Shown: piece after piece, positions 1 through 8,431 of the stretch | Layout: every line of letters begins with the position of its first letter | Numbering within the stretch: the stretch's first letter is position 1 | From: CAWJJM01 sp963843275 | Lineage (GTDB): Bacteria; Acidobacteriota; Thermoanaerobaculia; Multivoradales; JBCCEF01 | DNA length: 64,000 nucleotides | Direction: 5' to 3' | Assembly: GCA_963843275.1 (NCBI GenBank) | Contig: CAWJJM010000004.1 | Span: 671,219-735,218, forward strand | Translations under genes and position numbers: made by a program | The notes under the pieces: generated by a model | Database searches by the model: none | What the model was told of the DNA's origin: nothing | Seen by the model: the letters and a program-made list of their open reading frames with translations, nothing else

Positions 1-953
1 TCCTCGACCGCTTCCCCGACCTGCCGTCGCTGGCCGCCGCCGACCTCCCCGAGGTGCTGGCGGCGTGGTCGGGCCTGGGCTACTACCGCCGCGCCCGCCA
101 GCTCCACGCCGCCGCCCGCCGGGTTGCGGCCGCCGGGGGAGAGCTGCCGCGCACGGAGGAGGGCCTCCGCGAGCTCCCGGGGATCGGCCCCTACACCGCG
201 GCCGCGGTCGCCAGCATCGCCTTCGGGGTCGCCGTGCCGGTGCTCGACGGCAACGTCGAGCGGGTGCTGGCCCGCACCGGCGCCCTGGAGGACGATCCGC
301 GCTCGGCGCCCGGCCGGCGGCGTCTGCGGGCCGCCGCCGAGGAGCTGCTCTCCCCGCACCGGCCGGGCGACTCGAACCAGGCCGTGATGGAGCTCGGGGC
401 CACCGTCTGCACGCCGCGCCGGCCCGATTGCGCCGCCTGCCCGCTGCGGCAGCCGGAGCCGGGCTGGGACGGCTGCGCCGCCGCCGCCCGCGGCGAGCCC
501 GAGAGGTACCCGCCGCCGCGACGCCGCCGGGCCGCCGAGCACCAGCGCCGGCTGGTCGCCCTGGTCGAACGCGCCGGCGGCGAGGTGCTGCTCTTCCGCC
601 GGCCGGACGACAGCGCGCTGCTGGCCGGGACGTGGGAGCTTCCCTGGTGTGCGGCGGACGCCGGCGCCGCCGGCGCCGCCGCCGCCCTGGAGCGCCGCTA
701 CGGCGGGCGCTGGAAGCTCGGCGAGCGGCTGGGCGACGCCCGCCACGGCATCACCTACCGCGCCCTCGAGCTCGCCGTCCATCGCGCCGAGCGCGAGGCC
801 ACCGACCGCGCGGCGCCCGCCGCCGGCGGCGAGCCGGGGTGGTTCCCGCGCGCCCGGCTCGGCGAGCTGCCGCTGTCGTCGATGGTGGGGAAGGCGCTGG
901 CGGTGGCCGACGGCGCGGCGGTCACCCCTCGGAGAGGTCGCCGCCGGAGATGA
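1..953 (+). CDS. mutY: A/G-specific adenine glycosylase MutY (5' end outside window)
   Basis: MutY removes adenine mispaired with 8-oxoguanine in base-excision repair. The frame is open from base 3, so the N-terminus lies upstream of the window. Visible elements are the helix-hairpin-helix LPGIGPYTAAAV, the catalytic-Asp segment VLDGNVERVL, and a four-cysteine Fe-S loop beginning CTPRRPDCAACP. The spacing between the third and fourth cysteines (11 residues) is longer than the usual 5, a small insertion. A C-terminal NUDIX-like 8-oxoG recognition domain fills roughly the last 130 residues. The stop at 951-953 overlaps the 3' end of the convergent cNMP gene by about 30 bp. The family assignment is firm; the true start cannot be seen. 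Confidence 0.93.
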   Translation, partial: LDRFPDLPSLAAADLPEVLAAWSGLGYYRRARQLHAAARRVAAAGGELPRTEEGLRELPGIGPYTAAAVASIAFGVAVPVLDGNVERVLARTGALEDDPRSAPGRRRLRAAAEELLSPHRPGDSNQAVMELGATVCTPRRPDCAACPLRQPEPGWDGCAAAARGEPERYPPPRRRRAAEHQRRLVALVERAGGEVLLFRRPDDSALLAGTWELPWCAADAGAAGAAAALERRYGGRWKLGERLGDARHGITYRALELAVHRAEREATDRAAPAAGGEPGWFPRARLGELPLSSMVGKALAVADGAAVTPRRGRRRR

Positions 954-1908
954 TGAACCAGCCGACGATCTTGTCGTCGAGCTCGCGCAGCCGCCGGGCG
1001 ACCAGCGAGCAGAGCAGCTTGAGCAGCCGCAGCGACGACACCTTGTGGATGTCGAGGATCCCCTCCAGCACCTCGCGGGGGATCGCCAGCACCACGGCGC
1101 CGCCGGCGTCGGCCTTGGCGTCGGCCGAGCGCGGCTGGCGATCGATCAACGCCATCTCGCCGAAGTAGTCGCCGCGCTCGAGGAAGGCGAGCGCCTCCTC
1201 GCCGGCGCCGGGGATGAACTTGGAGATCATCACCCGCCCTTCGAGCACCACGTAGAGGGCGTCGCCGTCGTCCCCCTCGTGGAAGATCTCTTCGCCCGGC
1301 GCCAGCTTGCGCTCCTTGGACAGCGAGGTCAGGAAGTGGATCTCGAGGCTGGAGAGGCGCTGCTCCTCGAACAGCCGGCGCTTGTCGTCGAGGCGGATCT
1401 TGAACCCCGGCCGCGGCGCGTCCCCCTGGCCGCCCCGCAGCTCGGGCGGCGCCCCCGCCTGTTCGGTGAAGAAGCGGGTCAACCGGTCGTTGGTGCGGCG
1501 CAGCTTGCTCGACAGCGCCTTCCAGAAGGTCCAGTAGAGCGCCAGGTGGATCTGCGGCTCGGCGTCGGTCAGCGCGGCGACCGCCACCGGGTTGATCGCC
1601 AGCAGGTCGCACTCGCTGCCGGTGACGGCGTCGCTGGAGCGGTCGCCGCCGTCGACGAAGCTGGTCTCGCCGAACATGTCGCCGGGGCCGAGGGCGGCGA
1701 GGCGGAACTCCCCGTAGGTCGTGGTGCGCAGGATGTGGACCTCGCCGCGCTCGATGACGTAGGCCTCCTGCGTGGGGTCGCCCTGCCGGATGACCGAGGC
1801 GCCGGGCGGAAAGTGGGTGCGCGACACGCAGCCGGCGAGCTTCTCGAGCTGGGAGTCGGTGAAGTGGGAGAAGACGTCCCACGGTCGGAGGCGGACGGCG
1901 AGGCTCAC
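922..1908 (-). CDS. Cyclic nucleotide-binding domain protein (two cNMP domains)
   Basis: About 328 aa with two CRP-type cNMP-binding folds and no recognisable DNA-binding domain. The first spans roughly residues 10-110 (PGASVIRQGD, GDMFGETSFVDG). The second spans roughly 190-295, with a better phosphate-binding cassette (FGEMALIDRQPRSA). The linker is charged and helical. Proteins of this kind act as nucleotide-responsive regulatory or scaffold subunits; the partner cannot be inferred here. I chose the GTG at 1908 because the homologous sequence starts just after it. A TACAAT -10-like hexamer on the minus strand (1922-1917) lies only about 8 nt upstream, so the mRNA may be nearly leaderless. 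It is convergent with mutY. Confidence 0.8.
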   Translation of the reverse strand: MSLAVRLRPWDVFSHFTDSQLEKLAGCVSRTHFPPGASVIRQGDPTQEAYVIERGEVHILRTTTYGEFRLAALGPGDMFGETSFVDGGDRSSDAVTGSECDLLAINPVAVAALTDAEPQIHLALYWTFWKALSSKLRRTNDRLTRFFTEQAGAPPELRGGQGDAPRPGFKIRLDDKRRLFEEQRLSSLEIHFLTSLSKERKLAPGEEIFHEGDDGDALYVVLEGRVMISKFIPGAGEEALAFLERGDYFGEMALIDRQPRSADAKADAGGAVVLAIPREVLEGILDIHKVSSLRLLKLLCSLVARRLRELDDKIVGWFIISGGDLSEG

Positions 1909-2009
1909 GGCGCCGCATTGTATCGAGCGTCGTCGATAGATGTCGCGCCCCGGCGCCGCGACCGGGAGACCGCGCCGGCCCCGCCGGGTCGGCGGCGGGC
2001 CGGCGGCCC

Positions 2010-2585
2010 TCAGATCGGGATCTCGAGCTGGGCCGGCCGCAGGCGGTCCAGCGCCACCGCCTCCACGGCGTCGAGCCACGTCGAGCGGTCGGCCGGGTCG
2101 AGGCGGAACGCGGCCAGGCCACGGCGGTCGAGCTCGGCGTCGAGCCGCTCGTCGACGGCGCGCTGGAAGGAGGGGTCGGCCGAGCGGACACCGTCGGGGC
2201 GGGGATCGTCGAGGACCGGCACGTGGACCAGCAGGTCGTAGGTGGCCATCCACGCCGCGATCAGCGGCTCGAGCTCGGGGCGGGGCGGGGCGGCGAGCAG
2301 CAGGTACACGTAGTTGTCGAGCACGCTGCGATCGCAGATCACCACCGGGTAGCGGTCGGCGGCGAGGATCTCCTCGGCGATCTGGGTGTGGAGGATCCAG
2401 GACTCCGAGGCGATCGAGGTCTCCTGGTTGATCGGCAGCGGGCAGCGGCGGGCGACCTCGTGGACCACCTCCACGGCGTGGTCGCGGACCTTGAGGCGGG
2501 CGGCGAGCCCGTAGCAGAGGGTGGTCTTGCCGACGCCGTGCGAGCCGATGAAGGCGATCTTGAGGCGCTCGGCGGGGGGCGGCAT
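2010..2585 (-). CDS. P-loop ATPase/kinase of the AAA_28 (NadR-kinase-like) type
   Basis: A 191-aa single-domain P-loop protein. The Walker A is FIGSHGVGKTT near the N-terminus. A DRSVLDNYVY segment in the middle matches the Walker B/substrate region of AAA_28 and NadR-like nucleoside kinases. The substrate cannot be told from sequence. The ATG at 2585 places the Walker A about 10 residues in, as usual; an upstream in-frame start at 2648 would add an arginine-rich unconserved leader. It lies between the cNMP protein and the aminotransferase on the same strand, about 90-100 bp from each, so co-transcription is possible but not shown. Confidence 0.72.
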   Translation of the reverse strand: MPPPAERLKIAFIGSHGVGKTTLCYGLAARLKVRDHAVEVVHEVARRCPLPINQETSIASESWILHTQIAEEILAADRYPVVICDRSVLDNYVYLLLAAPPRPELEPLIAAWMATYDLLVHVPVLDDPRPDGVRSADPSFQRAVDERLDAELDRRGLAAFRLDPADRSTWLDAVEAVALDRLRPAQLEIPI

Positions 2586-2673
2586 GGCGGCGAGCCTAGC
2601 CGATCGGCGGCAGGGTGGAATGCGGGCGCCCGCGAGCGCCGTGCCCACCGCTCGGCCCCTGGAGGCCTCTCTC

Positions 2674-4026
2674 CTACGGGATCGGGCCGGCGGGCCGGCG
2701 GTGCGGGGTGGCCGGGGGCGCGGCGCCGCCGCCGGCGTCGATCCCGCCCAGCGTGGTCTCGAGGACGTCGAGGGCGCCGGCGAGCTGGCGCCGGGTGACG
2801 GTCAGCGGCGGGACGATCTGGGCGACGCGCCCCTCCGGCCCGCCGGCGAGCAGCAGCACGCCGCGCGCCGCCGCGCCGCGGACCAGGGCGCCGGCCGCGG
2901 CCGCGTCGCGCAGCTCGATCCCCCACAGCAGGCCGCTGCCGCGCACCGCGGAGACGGCCGGGAAGCGCCCCGGCCAGCCCGCCAGGCGCCGGCCGAGCCC
3001 CCGGCCGCGGCGCCGGGCGCGGCGCGGCAGGTCGCGCTTCTCCAGCACGTCGAGGGTGGCGAGGGCGGCGGCGCAGGCCAGCGGGTGGGCCACGAAGGTG
3101 GCGGTGTGGCGGGCCTCGCCGTCGCTGCGCCAGGCCGCCATCACCTCGGCGGCGCCGACCACGGCCGCGATCGGCAGGCCGCCGCCCAGCGCCTTGCCGA
3201 GCACCAGGAGGTCCGGCCGCACGCCCTCGGCGTCGACCGCGAACCAGTGTCCGGTGCGGCCGAAGCCGGTGAACACCTCGTCGGCGACGAGCAGCGCGCC
3301 GTGGCGGCGGCAGACGGCGGCGAGGGCGGGGAGCCAGCCGGGGGGCGGCAGGATCACCCCTTCCCGGCCCACCACCGGCTCGACCACGACGGCGGCGAGA
3401 TCGCCGGCGACGGCCGCCACCCGCTCCGGGTCGGCGCCGTAGGGGAGCCGGTGGACGTGCGGGTGGAGGTGGGCGGCGAACGGGTCGCGGAAGGCCGGGC
3501 GGGAGGTGAGCGCCAGGGCGCCGGCGGTGACGCCGTGGTAGGCGGGCGCGAAGGCGAGGACGTCGCGGCGGCCGGTGGCCAGCAACGCCGTCTTCACCGC
3601 CACCTCGACGGCTTCGGCGCCCGAGATGCCGAAGTAGACGCGCGCGCCGGCGGCGCCGGCGGCCACCGGGGCGCGGCGGGCCAGGCGCTCGGCGAGCTCG
3701 ACCCGTGCCGGATGGGCGTGGACGTCGCCGAGGGCGTGGACCAGGCGGGTCGCCTGGCGGCGCACCGCCGCCACCACCCGCGGGTGGCGGTGGCCCACCG
3801 CGGCGACCCCGAAGCCGGCGGTCAGGTCGACGTAGCGGTTGCCGTCGACGTCGAGGACGTTGGCGCCCCGCGCCGCCTCCCAGAGCAGGCTGGGGGCGTC
3901 GCCGACGAGGGTGTTGACGCCGGGGGCCTCGGCGCCGCCCAGGCGCGCGGAGAGCTGCCGGGCGCGCGGCCCCGGCGGCGGCACCACCATCCGCGGCGGC
4001 AGGTCGCCGCGCCCCAGCCGGCTCAC
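2674..4026 (-). CDS. Class III aminotransferase (PLP-dependent)
   Basis: A 450-aa fold-type I PLP enzyme of the GABA/ornithine/acetylornithine aminotransferase group. The cofactor Asp lies in LLVADEVFTGFGRTG and the Schiff-base lysine in LVLGKALGGGLPIA. Other motifs include DLTAGFGVAAVGHRHP near the N-terminus and a serine/glycine PLP-phosphate segment (GISGAEAVE). The amino donor cannot be assigned. It starts with a GTG that overlaps the recR stop by four bases (GTGA), so it is translationally coupled to the recR operon, although a functional link to recombination is not obvious. The C-terminal 20 residues are Pro/Ala-rich and unconserved. Confidence 0.85.
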   Translation of the reverse strand: MSRLGRGDLPPRMVVPPPGPRARQLSARLGGAEAPGVNTLVGDAPSLLWEAARGANVLDVDGNRYVDLTAGFGVAAVGHRHPRVVAAVRRQATRLVHALGDVHAHPARVELAERLARRAPVAAGAAGARVYFGISGAEAVEVAVKTALLATGRRDVLAFAPAYHGVTAGALALTSRPAFRDPFAAHLHPHVHRLPYGADPERVAAVAGDLAAVVVEPVVGREGVILPPPGWLPALAAVCRRHGALLVADEVFTGFGRTGHWFAVDAEGVRPDLLVLGKALGGGLPIAAVVGAAEVMAAWRSDGEARHTATFVAHPLACAAALATLDVLEKRDLPRRARRRGRGLGRRLAGWPGRFPAVSAVRGSGLLWGIELRDAAAAGALVRGAAARGVLLLAGGPEGRVAQIVPPLTVTRRQLAGALDVLETTLGGIDAGGGAAPPATPHRRPAGPIP

Positions 4027-4610
4027 AGGTCGCGGCGGCCGGCGATCGAGCGGCCGAGGGTGGCCTCGTCGGTGTACTCGATGTCGCCGCCGATCGGCAT
4101 CCCGAAGGCGAGCCGGCTCACCCGCGGGCCGCGCGGCTTGACGACCCGCGCCAGGTAGAGCGCGGTGGCCTCGCCCTCGACGTTGGGGTTGGTGGCGAGG
4201 ATGACCTCCTCGATCCCTTCGAGGCGGCCGAGCAGCCCGGGGACGTCGATCTCGTCGGGGCCGATGCCGCGGTGCGGTCGCAGGGCGCCGAGCAGCACGT
4301 GGTAGAGGCCGTGGTACTCGCCGGTGCGCTCGATCGGCTCGATGTTGAAGGGCTCCTCGACGACGCAGATGCGGGCGCGGTCGCGCCGCGGGTCGGAGCA
4401 GATCCGGCAGGGGTCCTCGGCGGTGATGGCGTTGCAGACCGAGCAGTGGAACAGGCGGTCCTTGACCTCGACCAGCGCCGTGGCGAGGGCCTCCACCTCC
4501 GCCCGCGGCACCTTCAGCAGGTGGTGGGCGAGGCGGGTGGCCGTCTTGGGGCCGATCGAGGGCAGCCGCGCCAGCTCGCCGACCAGCCGTGCCAGGGGAT
4601 CCGGTGCGAT
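4023..4610 (-). CDS. recR: Recombination mediator RecR
   Basis: RecR acts with RecO/RecF to load RecA at gaps. The protein shows an N-terminal helix-hairpin-helix (LPSIGPKTATRLAHHLL), a four-cysteine zinc finger (FHCSVCNAI...CRIC) and a TOPRIM domain (ICVVEEP...). The length from the codon at 4610 is 195 aa, normal for the family. The start is a problem: no ATG, GTG or TTG lies in frame upstream of the helix-hairpin-helix, only an ATC at 4610-4608. The first canonical start, GTG at 4511, would delete that domain. Either a rare start codon is used or there is a local sequence error. It lies in the common dnaX-ybaB-recR order, 19 bp after ybaB. Confidence 0.88.
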   Translation of the reverse strand: MAPDPLARLVGELARLPSIGPKTATRLAHHLLKVPRAEVEALATALVEVKDRLFHCSVCNAITAEDPCRICSDPRRDRARICVVEEPFNIEPIERTGEYHGLYHVLLGALRPHRGIGPDEIDVPGLLGRLEGIEEVILATNPNVEGEATALYLARVVKPRGPRVSRLAFGMPIGGDIEYTDEATLGRSIAGRRDL

Positions 4611-4629
4611 GGGCGTGGCCTCGGGCGCC

Positions 4630-4926
4630 CTAGAAGATGTTGGGCAGGCCGGCGGCCATCGAGCCCACCTTGCCCTTGAGCTCGTCGTCGACCTTGCGGG
4701 TGGCCTCGTTGAAGGCCGCCAGCACCAGGTCCTCGAGCATCGAGGGGTCCTCGGGGTCGAGGACCTCGGGATCGACCTTGACCGCCACCACCTGCTTGTG
4801 GCCGGTCATGCGGACGGTGACCATGCCGCCGCCCACGGAGGACTCGACGACCGTCTCGGCGAGCTCCTTCTGCAAGCGGTCCTGCATCTCCTGTGCTTGC
4901 TTCATCAACTGCTTGATGCTGCTCAT
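4630..4926 (-). CDS. ybaB: YbaB/EbfC family nucleoid-associated protein
   Basis: A 98-aa small DNA-binding, nucleoid-associated protein, full length for the family. It has an N-terminal amphipathic helix (IKQLMKQAQEMQDRLQKEL), a central beta segment (GGGMVTVRMTGHKQVV) and the characteristic DPEDPSMLEDLVLAAFNEA stretch. Its ATG overlaps the dnaX stop as ATGA (4923-4926), and recR follows. This dnaX-ybaB-recR arrangement is conserved across many bacteria and makes the assignment secure. Confidence 0.95.
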   Translation of the reverse strand: MSSIKQLMKQAQEMQDRLQKELAETVVESSVGGGMVTVRMTGHKQVVAVKVDPEVLDPEDPSMLEDLVLAAFNEATRKVDDELKGKVGSMAAGLPNIF

Positions 4927-6728
4927 CCGTCCTCCCGTTCCTCGACCGACTCGATCTGTCCTTCGAACAGCTGCAGCACCGTCTGCACCGTGGGGTGCTC
5001 GGTCACCTCGGAGGCGACCTCCGGGGGCGCGGCCTCCACCTCGGCGGCGGCCGCTGCCGGCAGCGAGCCGTCGGCCCGCGCCTCCCAGCGGGCGCCGTCC
5101 CCCCAGGTCCGGCGCACCGCGGCGTCGAGCGCCTCGCGGTTGGCCTCCCGCTGCACCCGGCGGGCCAGCGGCTGGTCGTCGGGGGAGTAGCGGATCACCA
5201 GGCGGTCGCCTTCGCGGTCCAGCGCGGCGCGCTCGAGGTGGGCGGCGAGCGGCTCCTTGAGGCGCCGGACCTCGTCGAGGAAGCCGCCGACGCCGCCGCC
5301 GGAGCCCTCGGCCGACGGTGCGTCGGCCGGCCGGTCCGCCTCTCCGGCGGCTTCGGGACGGGGGGGCGCGGCCGCGTCCGGCGGCGCCGGGCCCGGGGCG
5401 GGCTCCGCCGCGGCCGCCGCGGGGCTCTCGGCGGGCCGCGGAGTCGCCGTTCGGGGAGCGGCCTCCGGCGCGGCCGGGGGCGCCGCGGGCCGTTCGGGAG
5501 CCGGCTTCCTCTCCTCCTCGACCTCCTCCCGCCGGCGCCGCCGGGCGGCGGCGGGGGGACCGCCTGCCGGGCCGGAGCGCGCGCCGGGCTCGGGGGCGCC
5601 GCCGCCGAGCAGCTCCTCGACGCGGACCAGCTTGGGGAGCTCGGCCGCCCGCAGCCAGGCCACCTCGGCGGCGATGTAGCCGTTCTCGGAGCGCCGCACC
5701 AGCGGCTCGCCGGCCAGCAGTTGGCCGAGCAGCCGCAGCAGGTTCTCGTAGCCCGCGCCGGCGACGAGCGCGGCGAGGGCGGCGGTCTCCTCGGCCGGGA
5801 GGTCGACCCGCTCGCGGGCCGCCTCGCCGCCGCCGGCGAGCGCCAGGTGGAGGCCGTCGCGGCAGTAGGCGACGAACTGGGAGAAGACGTGGCGCGGGTC
5901 CCAGCCCTCCTCCTCGAGGCGTGACGCCAGCCGGCTCACCTCCTCGGAGCGGCCGGCGAGCACGGCGGCCAACAGCTCGTGGAGCAGGCGCGCGTCGAGC
6001 CCGCCGAGCAGGCGCGCCGCGTCCTCGTCCTCGATGGTGCCGGCACCGAAGGTGGCGAGCTGGTCGAGCAGCGCCACCGCGTCGCGGACGCTGCCCTCGC
6101 CGGCGCGGGCGAGCAGGCGCAGGGCGGCGTCGGAGGCGGTGATCCCCTCCCGCTCGCAGAGGTCGCGGAGGTGCTGCGCCACGACGTCGGAGGGCACCCG
6201 CCGGAAGTGGAACTCCTGGCAGCGCGACAGGATGGTGGCCGGCACCGCCTCCGCCTCCGTGGTGGCGAAGACGAAGACCAGGTGCGCCGGCGGCTCTTCG
6301 ACGATCTTCAACAGCGCGTCGAAGGCCTGGCGCGAGAGGCGGTGGATCTCGTCGAGCACCACGACCTTGTAGCGGTCGCGGGCGGCGCCGTAGCGCAGGC
6401 TCTCGGTCAGCTCGCGCACCTGCTCGACCTTGGAGTAGGTCGCCGCGTCGACCTCGAGGACGTCGAGGTCGGAGCCGGCGGTGATCTCGCGGCAGGGCGT
6501 GCACTCGTTGCACGGCTCGGCGGTGGGGCCGTGGACGCAGTTGAGCGCCTTGGCCAGCAGCCGGGCGGCGGTGGTCTTGCCCACCCCGCGGATCCCCGAG
6601 AACAGGTAGGCCTGGGCGATCCGCCCCTCCCCCAGGGCGTTGCGCAGGGCGGTGACGATCGCCTGCTGCCCGATCAGGCTGGAGAAGTCCTGGGGGCGGT
6701 ACTTCCGGGCTAGGACCTGGTAGGTCAT
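4923..6728 (-). CDS. dnaX: DNA polymerase III subunits gamma/tau
   Basis: The clamp-loader ATPase of the replicative polymerase (601 aa). Domains in order: AAA+ core with Walker A GIRGVGKTT (residues 45-53); a zinc-binding cysteine set at 64, 73, 76 and 79; Walker B VVVLDEIH (to about 129) and the SRC arginine-finger region (ILSRCQEF); domain III; then a long Ala/Pro/Glu-rich linker at about 375-470; and a C-terminal domain of the tau type, ending near residue 601. I see no obvious A-rich slippery sequence for gamma production. The SRP RNA gene lies immediately upstream on the same strand. Confidence 0.96.
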   Translation of the reverse strand: MTYQVLARKYRPQDFSSLIGQQAIVTALRNALGEGRIAQAYLFSGIRGVGKTTAARLLAKALNCVHGPTAEPCNECTPCREITAGSDLDVLEVDAATYSKVEQVRELTESLRYGAARDRYKVVVLDEIHRLSRQAFDALLKIVEEPPAHLVFVFATTEAEAVPATILSRCQEFHFRRVPSDVVAQHLRDLCEREGITASDAALRLLARAGEGSVRDAVALLDQLATFGAGTIEDEDAARLLGGLDARLLHELLAAVLAGRSEEVSRLASRLEEEGWDPRHVFSQFVAYCRDGLHLALAGGGEAARERVDLPAEETAALAALVAGAGYENLLRLLGQLLAGEPLVRRSENGYIAAEVAWLRAAELPKLVRVEELLGGGAPEPGARSGPAGGPPAAARRRRREEVEEERKPAPERPAAPPAAPEAAPRTATPRPAESPAAAAAEPAPGPAPPDAAAPPRPEAAGEADRPADAPSAEGSGGGVGGFLDEVRRLKEPLAAHLERAALDREGDRLVIRYSPDDQPLARRVQREANREALDAAVRRTWGDGARWEARADGSLPAAAAAEVEAAPPEVASEVTEHPTVQTVLQLFEGQIESVEEREDG

Positions 6729-6733
6729 GGGCG

Positions 6734-6887
6734 GGGGTCTCGCGGCGGGCAGCGGGGAACGAAGGGTTCCGGCCTTTCCGCGGCACTCGTCCGGGACGCC
6801 TTATCGCTGCTCCCTTCCGGGCCTGACGAGGTTCGGTGCCGGCCGATGCACGGGACCCGAACCCTTCGTTCCCCGCTGCCGCGAGCG
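6734..6887 (-). ncRNA. ffs: Signal recognition particle RNA (4.5S-like, bacterial small type)
   Basis: Read on the minus strand, the apical part contains GTCAGGCCCGGAAGGGAGCA, the SRP domain IV signature that binds Ffh (symmetric and asymmetric loops around the GGAA-type tetraloop). The flanks form a long hairpin: a 20-nt arm at 6859-6878 pairs perfectly with 6750-6769, extended by outer GC pairs to about 6734/6887. At roughly 154 nt it is longer than the 114-nt E. coli 4.5S RNA but lacks an obvious Alu domain. It sits between tadA and dnaX, a common location. The ends are estimates from the helix and from the promoter. Confidence 0.9.
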
Positions 6888-6890
6888 CCC

Positions 6891-6920
6891 ATCGTACGCG
6901 GGCGTTCGGGTGCTTGTAAA
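6891..6920 (-). promoter_or_regulatory. Probable sigma-70-type promoter of the SRP RNA
   Basis: On the minus strand, TTTACA (6920-6915) and TACGAT (6896-6891) are separated by 18 bp, and the SRP RNA helix begins just downstream. The fit to the -35/-10 consensus is good for such a GC-rich context. Transcription is inferred, not shown. Confidence 0.55.
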
Positions 6921-6986
6921 GAACAGCCGGCAGGGGCCGGAAGATTCCACGCCGGCGCCCGCCCGCGGCGCACCGGGCGGAGGAAT

Positions 6987-7016
6987 TTGCCGTCCCGGCG
7001 GTCGTTGTCGTAAGAT
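6987..7016 (+). promoter_or_regulatory. Possible promoter of tadA
   Basis: TTGCCG (6987-6992) and TAAGAT (7011-7016) are separated by 18 bp, upstream of the tadA ATG at 7072. It is divergent from the SRP RNA promoter. A plausible sigma-70-type site, judged on sequence match only. Confidence 0.4.
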
Positions 7017-7071
7017 GCCCGTTCGCCCGTCCGGGGCGACAGGGGGCGTGTGCGGTATCGTCGCGGCCGTC

Positions 7072-7538
7072 ATGGACGACCGCGAGGCGATGCGGCTCGC
7101 CCTCGCCGAGGCGGAGCGCGCCGGCGCCGCCGGCGAGGTTCCGATCGGCGCCGTGGTGGTCCGCGGCGACGAGATCCTCGGCCGTGGCCACAACCGGCGC
7201 GAGCTCGACGGCGACCCCCTGGCCCATGCCGAGATCCTGGCCCTGCGCCAGGCGGCTTCCGGGGTGGAGGGGTGGCGTCTCGTGGGCTGCACGCTCTACG
7301 TCGACGCTGGAACCCTGCGCCATGTGCGCCGGGGCGCTGGTGAACGCGCGGGTCGAGCGCCTGGTGTTCGGCGCGGCCGACCCGAAGGGCGGCTTCTGCG
7401 GCAGCCTGGGCGACCTGGTCCGGGACCCGCGGCTCAACCACCGGCTGGTGGTGACGGCGGGGGTCCTCGAGACGGAGTGCTCGGCGTCTGCTCAAGGGCT
7501 TCTTCGCCGACCTGCGGCGACGCGGCCCGGCTCTTTGA
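7072..7538 (+). CDS. tadA: tRNA adenosine(34) deaminase TadA (two 1-nt insertions in this sequence)
   Basis: TadA converts A34 to inosine in tRNA-Arg(ACG). The N-terminal part (VPIGAVVV, then DPLAHAEILAL with the zinc His and catalytic Glu) reads in one frame from the ATG at 7072. The second zinc motif EPCAMCAGALVNARVERLVF continues in the +1 frame after an extra G near 7303. The last residues (LLKGFFADLRR) need another shift after an extra T near 7487, ending at TGA 7536-7538. Removing both bases gives a normal 154-aa TadA. The family is certain; whether the shifts are real or sequencing errors is not, though error is likelier because tadA is usually essential. tRNA-Ser genes follow directly. 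Confidence 0.85.
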
Positions 7539-7558
7539 CGGCGAAGACGAAGTTCCGA

Positions 7559-7649
<91 letters not shown>

Positions 7650-7662
7650 AGCGCACAGGACT

Positions 7663-7752
7663 GGAGAGGTGCCGGAGTGGTCGAACGGGGCGGTCTCGAA
7701 AACCGTTGACCGCGCAAGCGGTCCGTGGGTTCGAATCCCACCCTCTCCGCCA
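7663..7752 (+). tRNA. tRNA-Ser(CGA)
   Basis: A type II tRNA with the same acceptor stem as its neighbour (GGAGAGG with CCTCTCC at 7742-7748) and an encoded CCA (7750-7752). The anticodon loop CTCGAAA gives anticodon CGA, decoding UCG. It lies 13 bp after tRNA-Ser(GGA), probably as one transcript. Confidence 0.97.
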
Positions 7753-7868
7753 TCCCGCGATGCTCGACGGCCGGGGGCGGGAGCCGCCCCCGGCTCGTGA
7801 AACCGAGCGTCGGAACCGCCGCCCGCACGCGGGCGCGGCCGACCGAGGCCCGAAGGAAGGGGAACACC

Positions 7869-8003
7869 GTGAAGCGGACGTTTCAACCGAACAACCGTCG
7901 CCGCAAGCGCACGCACGGCTTTCTCGTGCGCATGCGCACCCGTGCGGGACGCCAGGTCATCGCGCGGCGCCGCCGCAAGGGTCGCAAGCGCCTGAGCGTC
8001 TGA
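7869..8003 (+). CDS. rpmH: 50S ribosomal protein L34
   Basis: A 44-aa, extremely basic ribosomal protein with the invariant KRTFQPNNRRRKRTHGFLVR start. It begins with GTG at 7869, preceded by an AAGGAAGG-type ribosome-binding site. Its TGA overlaps the rnpA ATG by one base (TGATG at 8001-8005). The order rpmH-rnpA-yidD-yidC-jag is the classic origin-proximal cluster. Confidence 0.97.
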   Translation: MKRTFQPNNRRRKRTHGFLVRMRTRAGRQVIARRRRKGRKRLSV

Positions 8004-8431
8004 TGGCCGACGTGCCCCGGGGGCACGGCACGTCCCCGGGACCGGCGGCCGGCGGCCAGGGACTGGGTCGCCAGGAGCGGGTCCGGCAGCGCCGCGACTA
8101 TCTGCGCGCCTACCGCTCCGGCCGGCGCCGCGGCGGACGGCTGGCGACCCTCTTCTTCGTTCCCAACCCGCTGGGGCACGCCCGCCTGGGGATCACCGCC
8201 AGCCGCAAGGACGGGCGGCGCGGTGGTCCGCCAGCGGCTCAAGCGCAGAGTCCGGGAGATCTATCGCCGATGGGATGCGTCGCAGCGAGCTGCCGCCGTT
8301 CGACCTGGTGGTGAACCTGAAGCCGGCGGCGGCGACGGCCGACTTCCCGACGCTGCGCCGGGAGCTGGAGCGACAGCTCGCCGCGGTGCTGGCGCCGGGG
8401 ACTCGCGGACCCCGGCGGCCCGCGCTCGTGA
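8003..8431 (+). CDS. rnpA: Ribonuclease P protein component RnpA (frameshifted in this sequence)
   Basis: RnpA is the protein cofactor of RNase P, which matures tRNA 5' ends. The start ATG overlaps the rpmH stop. The first part (RQRRDYLRAYRSGRR, LGITASRK) reads in one frame. The RNR-type signature VVRQRLKRRVREIYRRW needs a shift after one extra G near 8210. The next block (SELPPFDLVVNLKPAAA) needs another shift near 8273. With one further shift the frame would reach a TGA at 8429-8431 that overlaps the yidD GTG as GTGA; without it, rnpA runs into yidD. Like tadA and yidC, this is a normal gene with a cluster of single-base errors or lesions. Confidence 0.82.

Noticed and set aside
4923..6728. 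Programmed frameshift in dnaX producing gamma
   Set aside because: I see no A-rich slippery heptamer followed by a stable hairpin and a stop in the shifted frame.
7750..7868. A chromosomal origin next to rpmH
   Set aside because: No DnaA boxes of the TTATCCACA type and no AT-rich unwinding region are visible, and dnaA is absent; the origin may lie outside the window.
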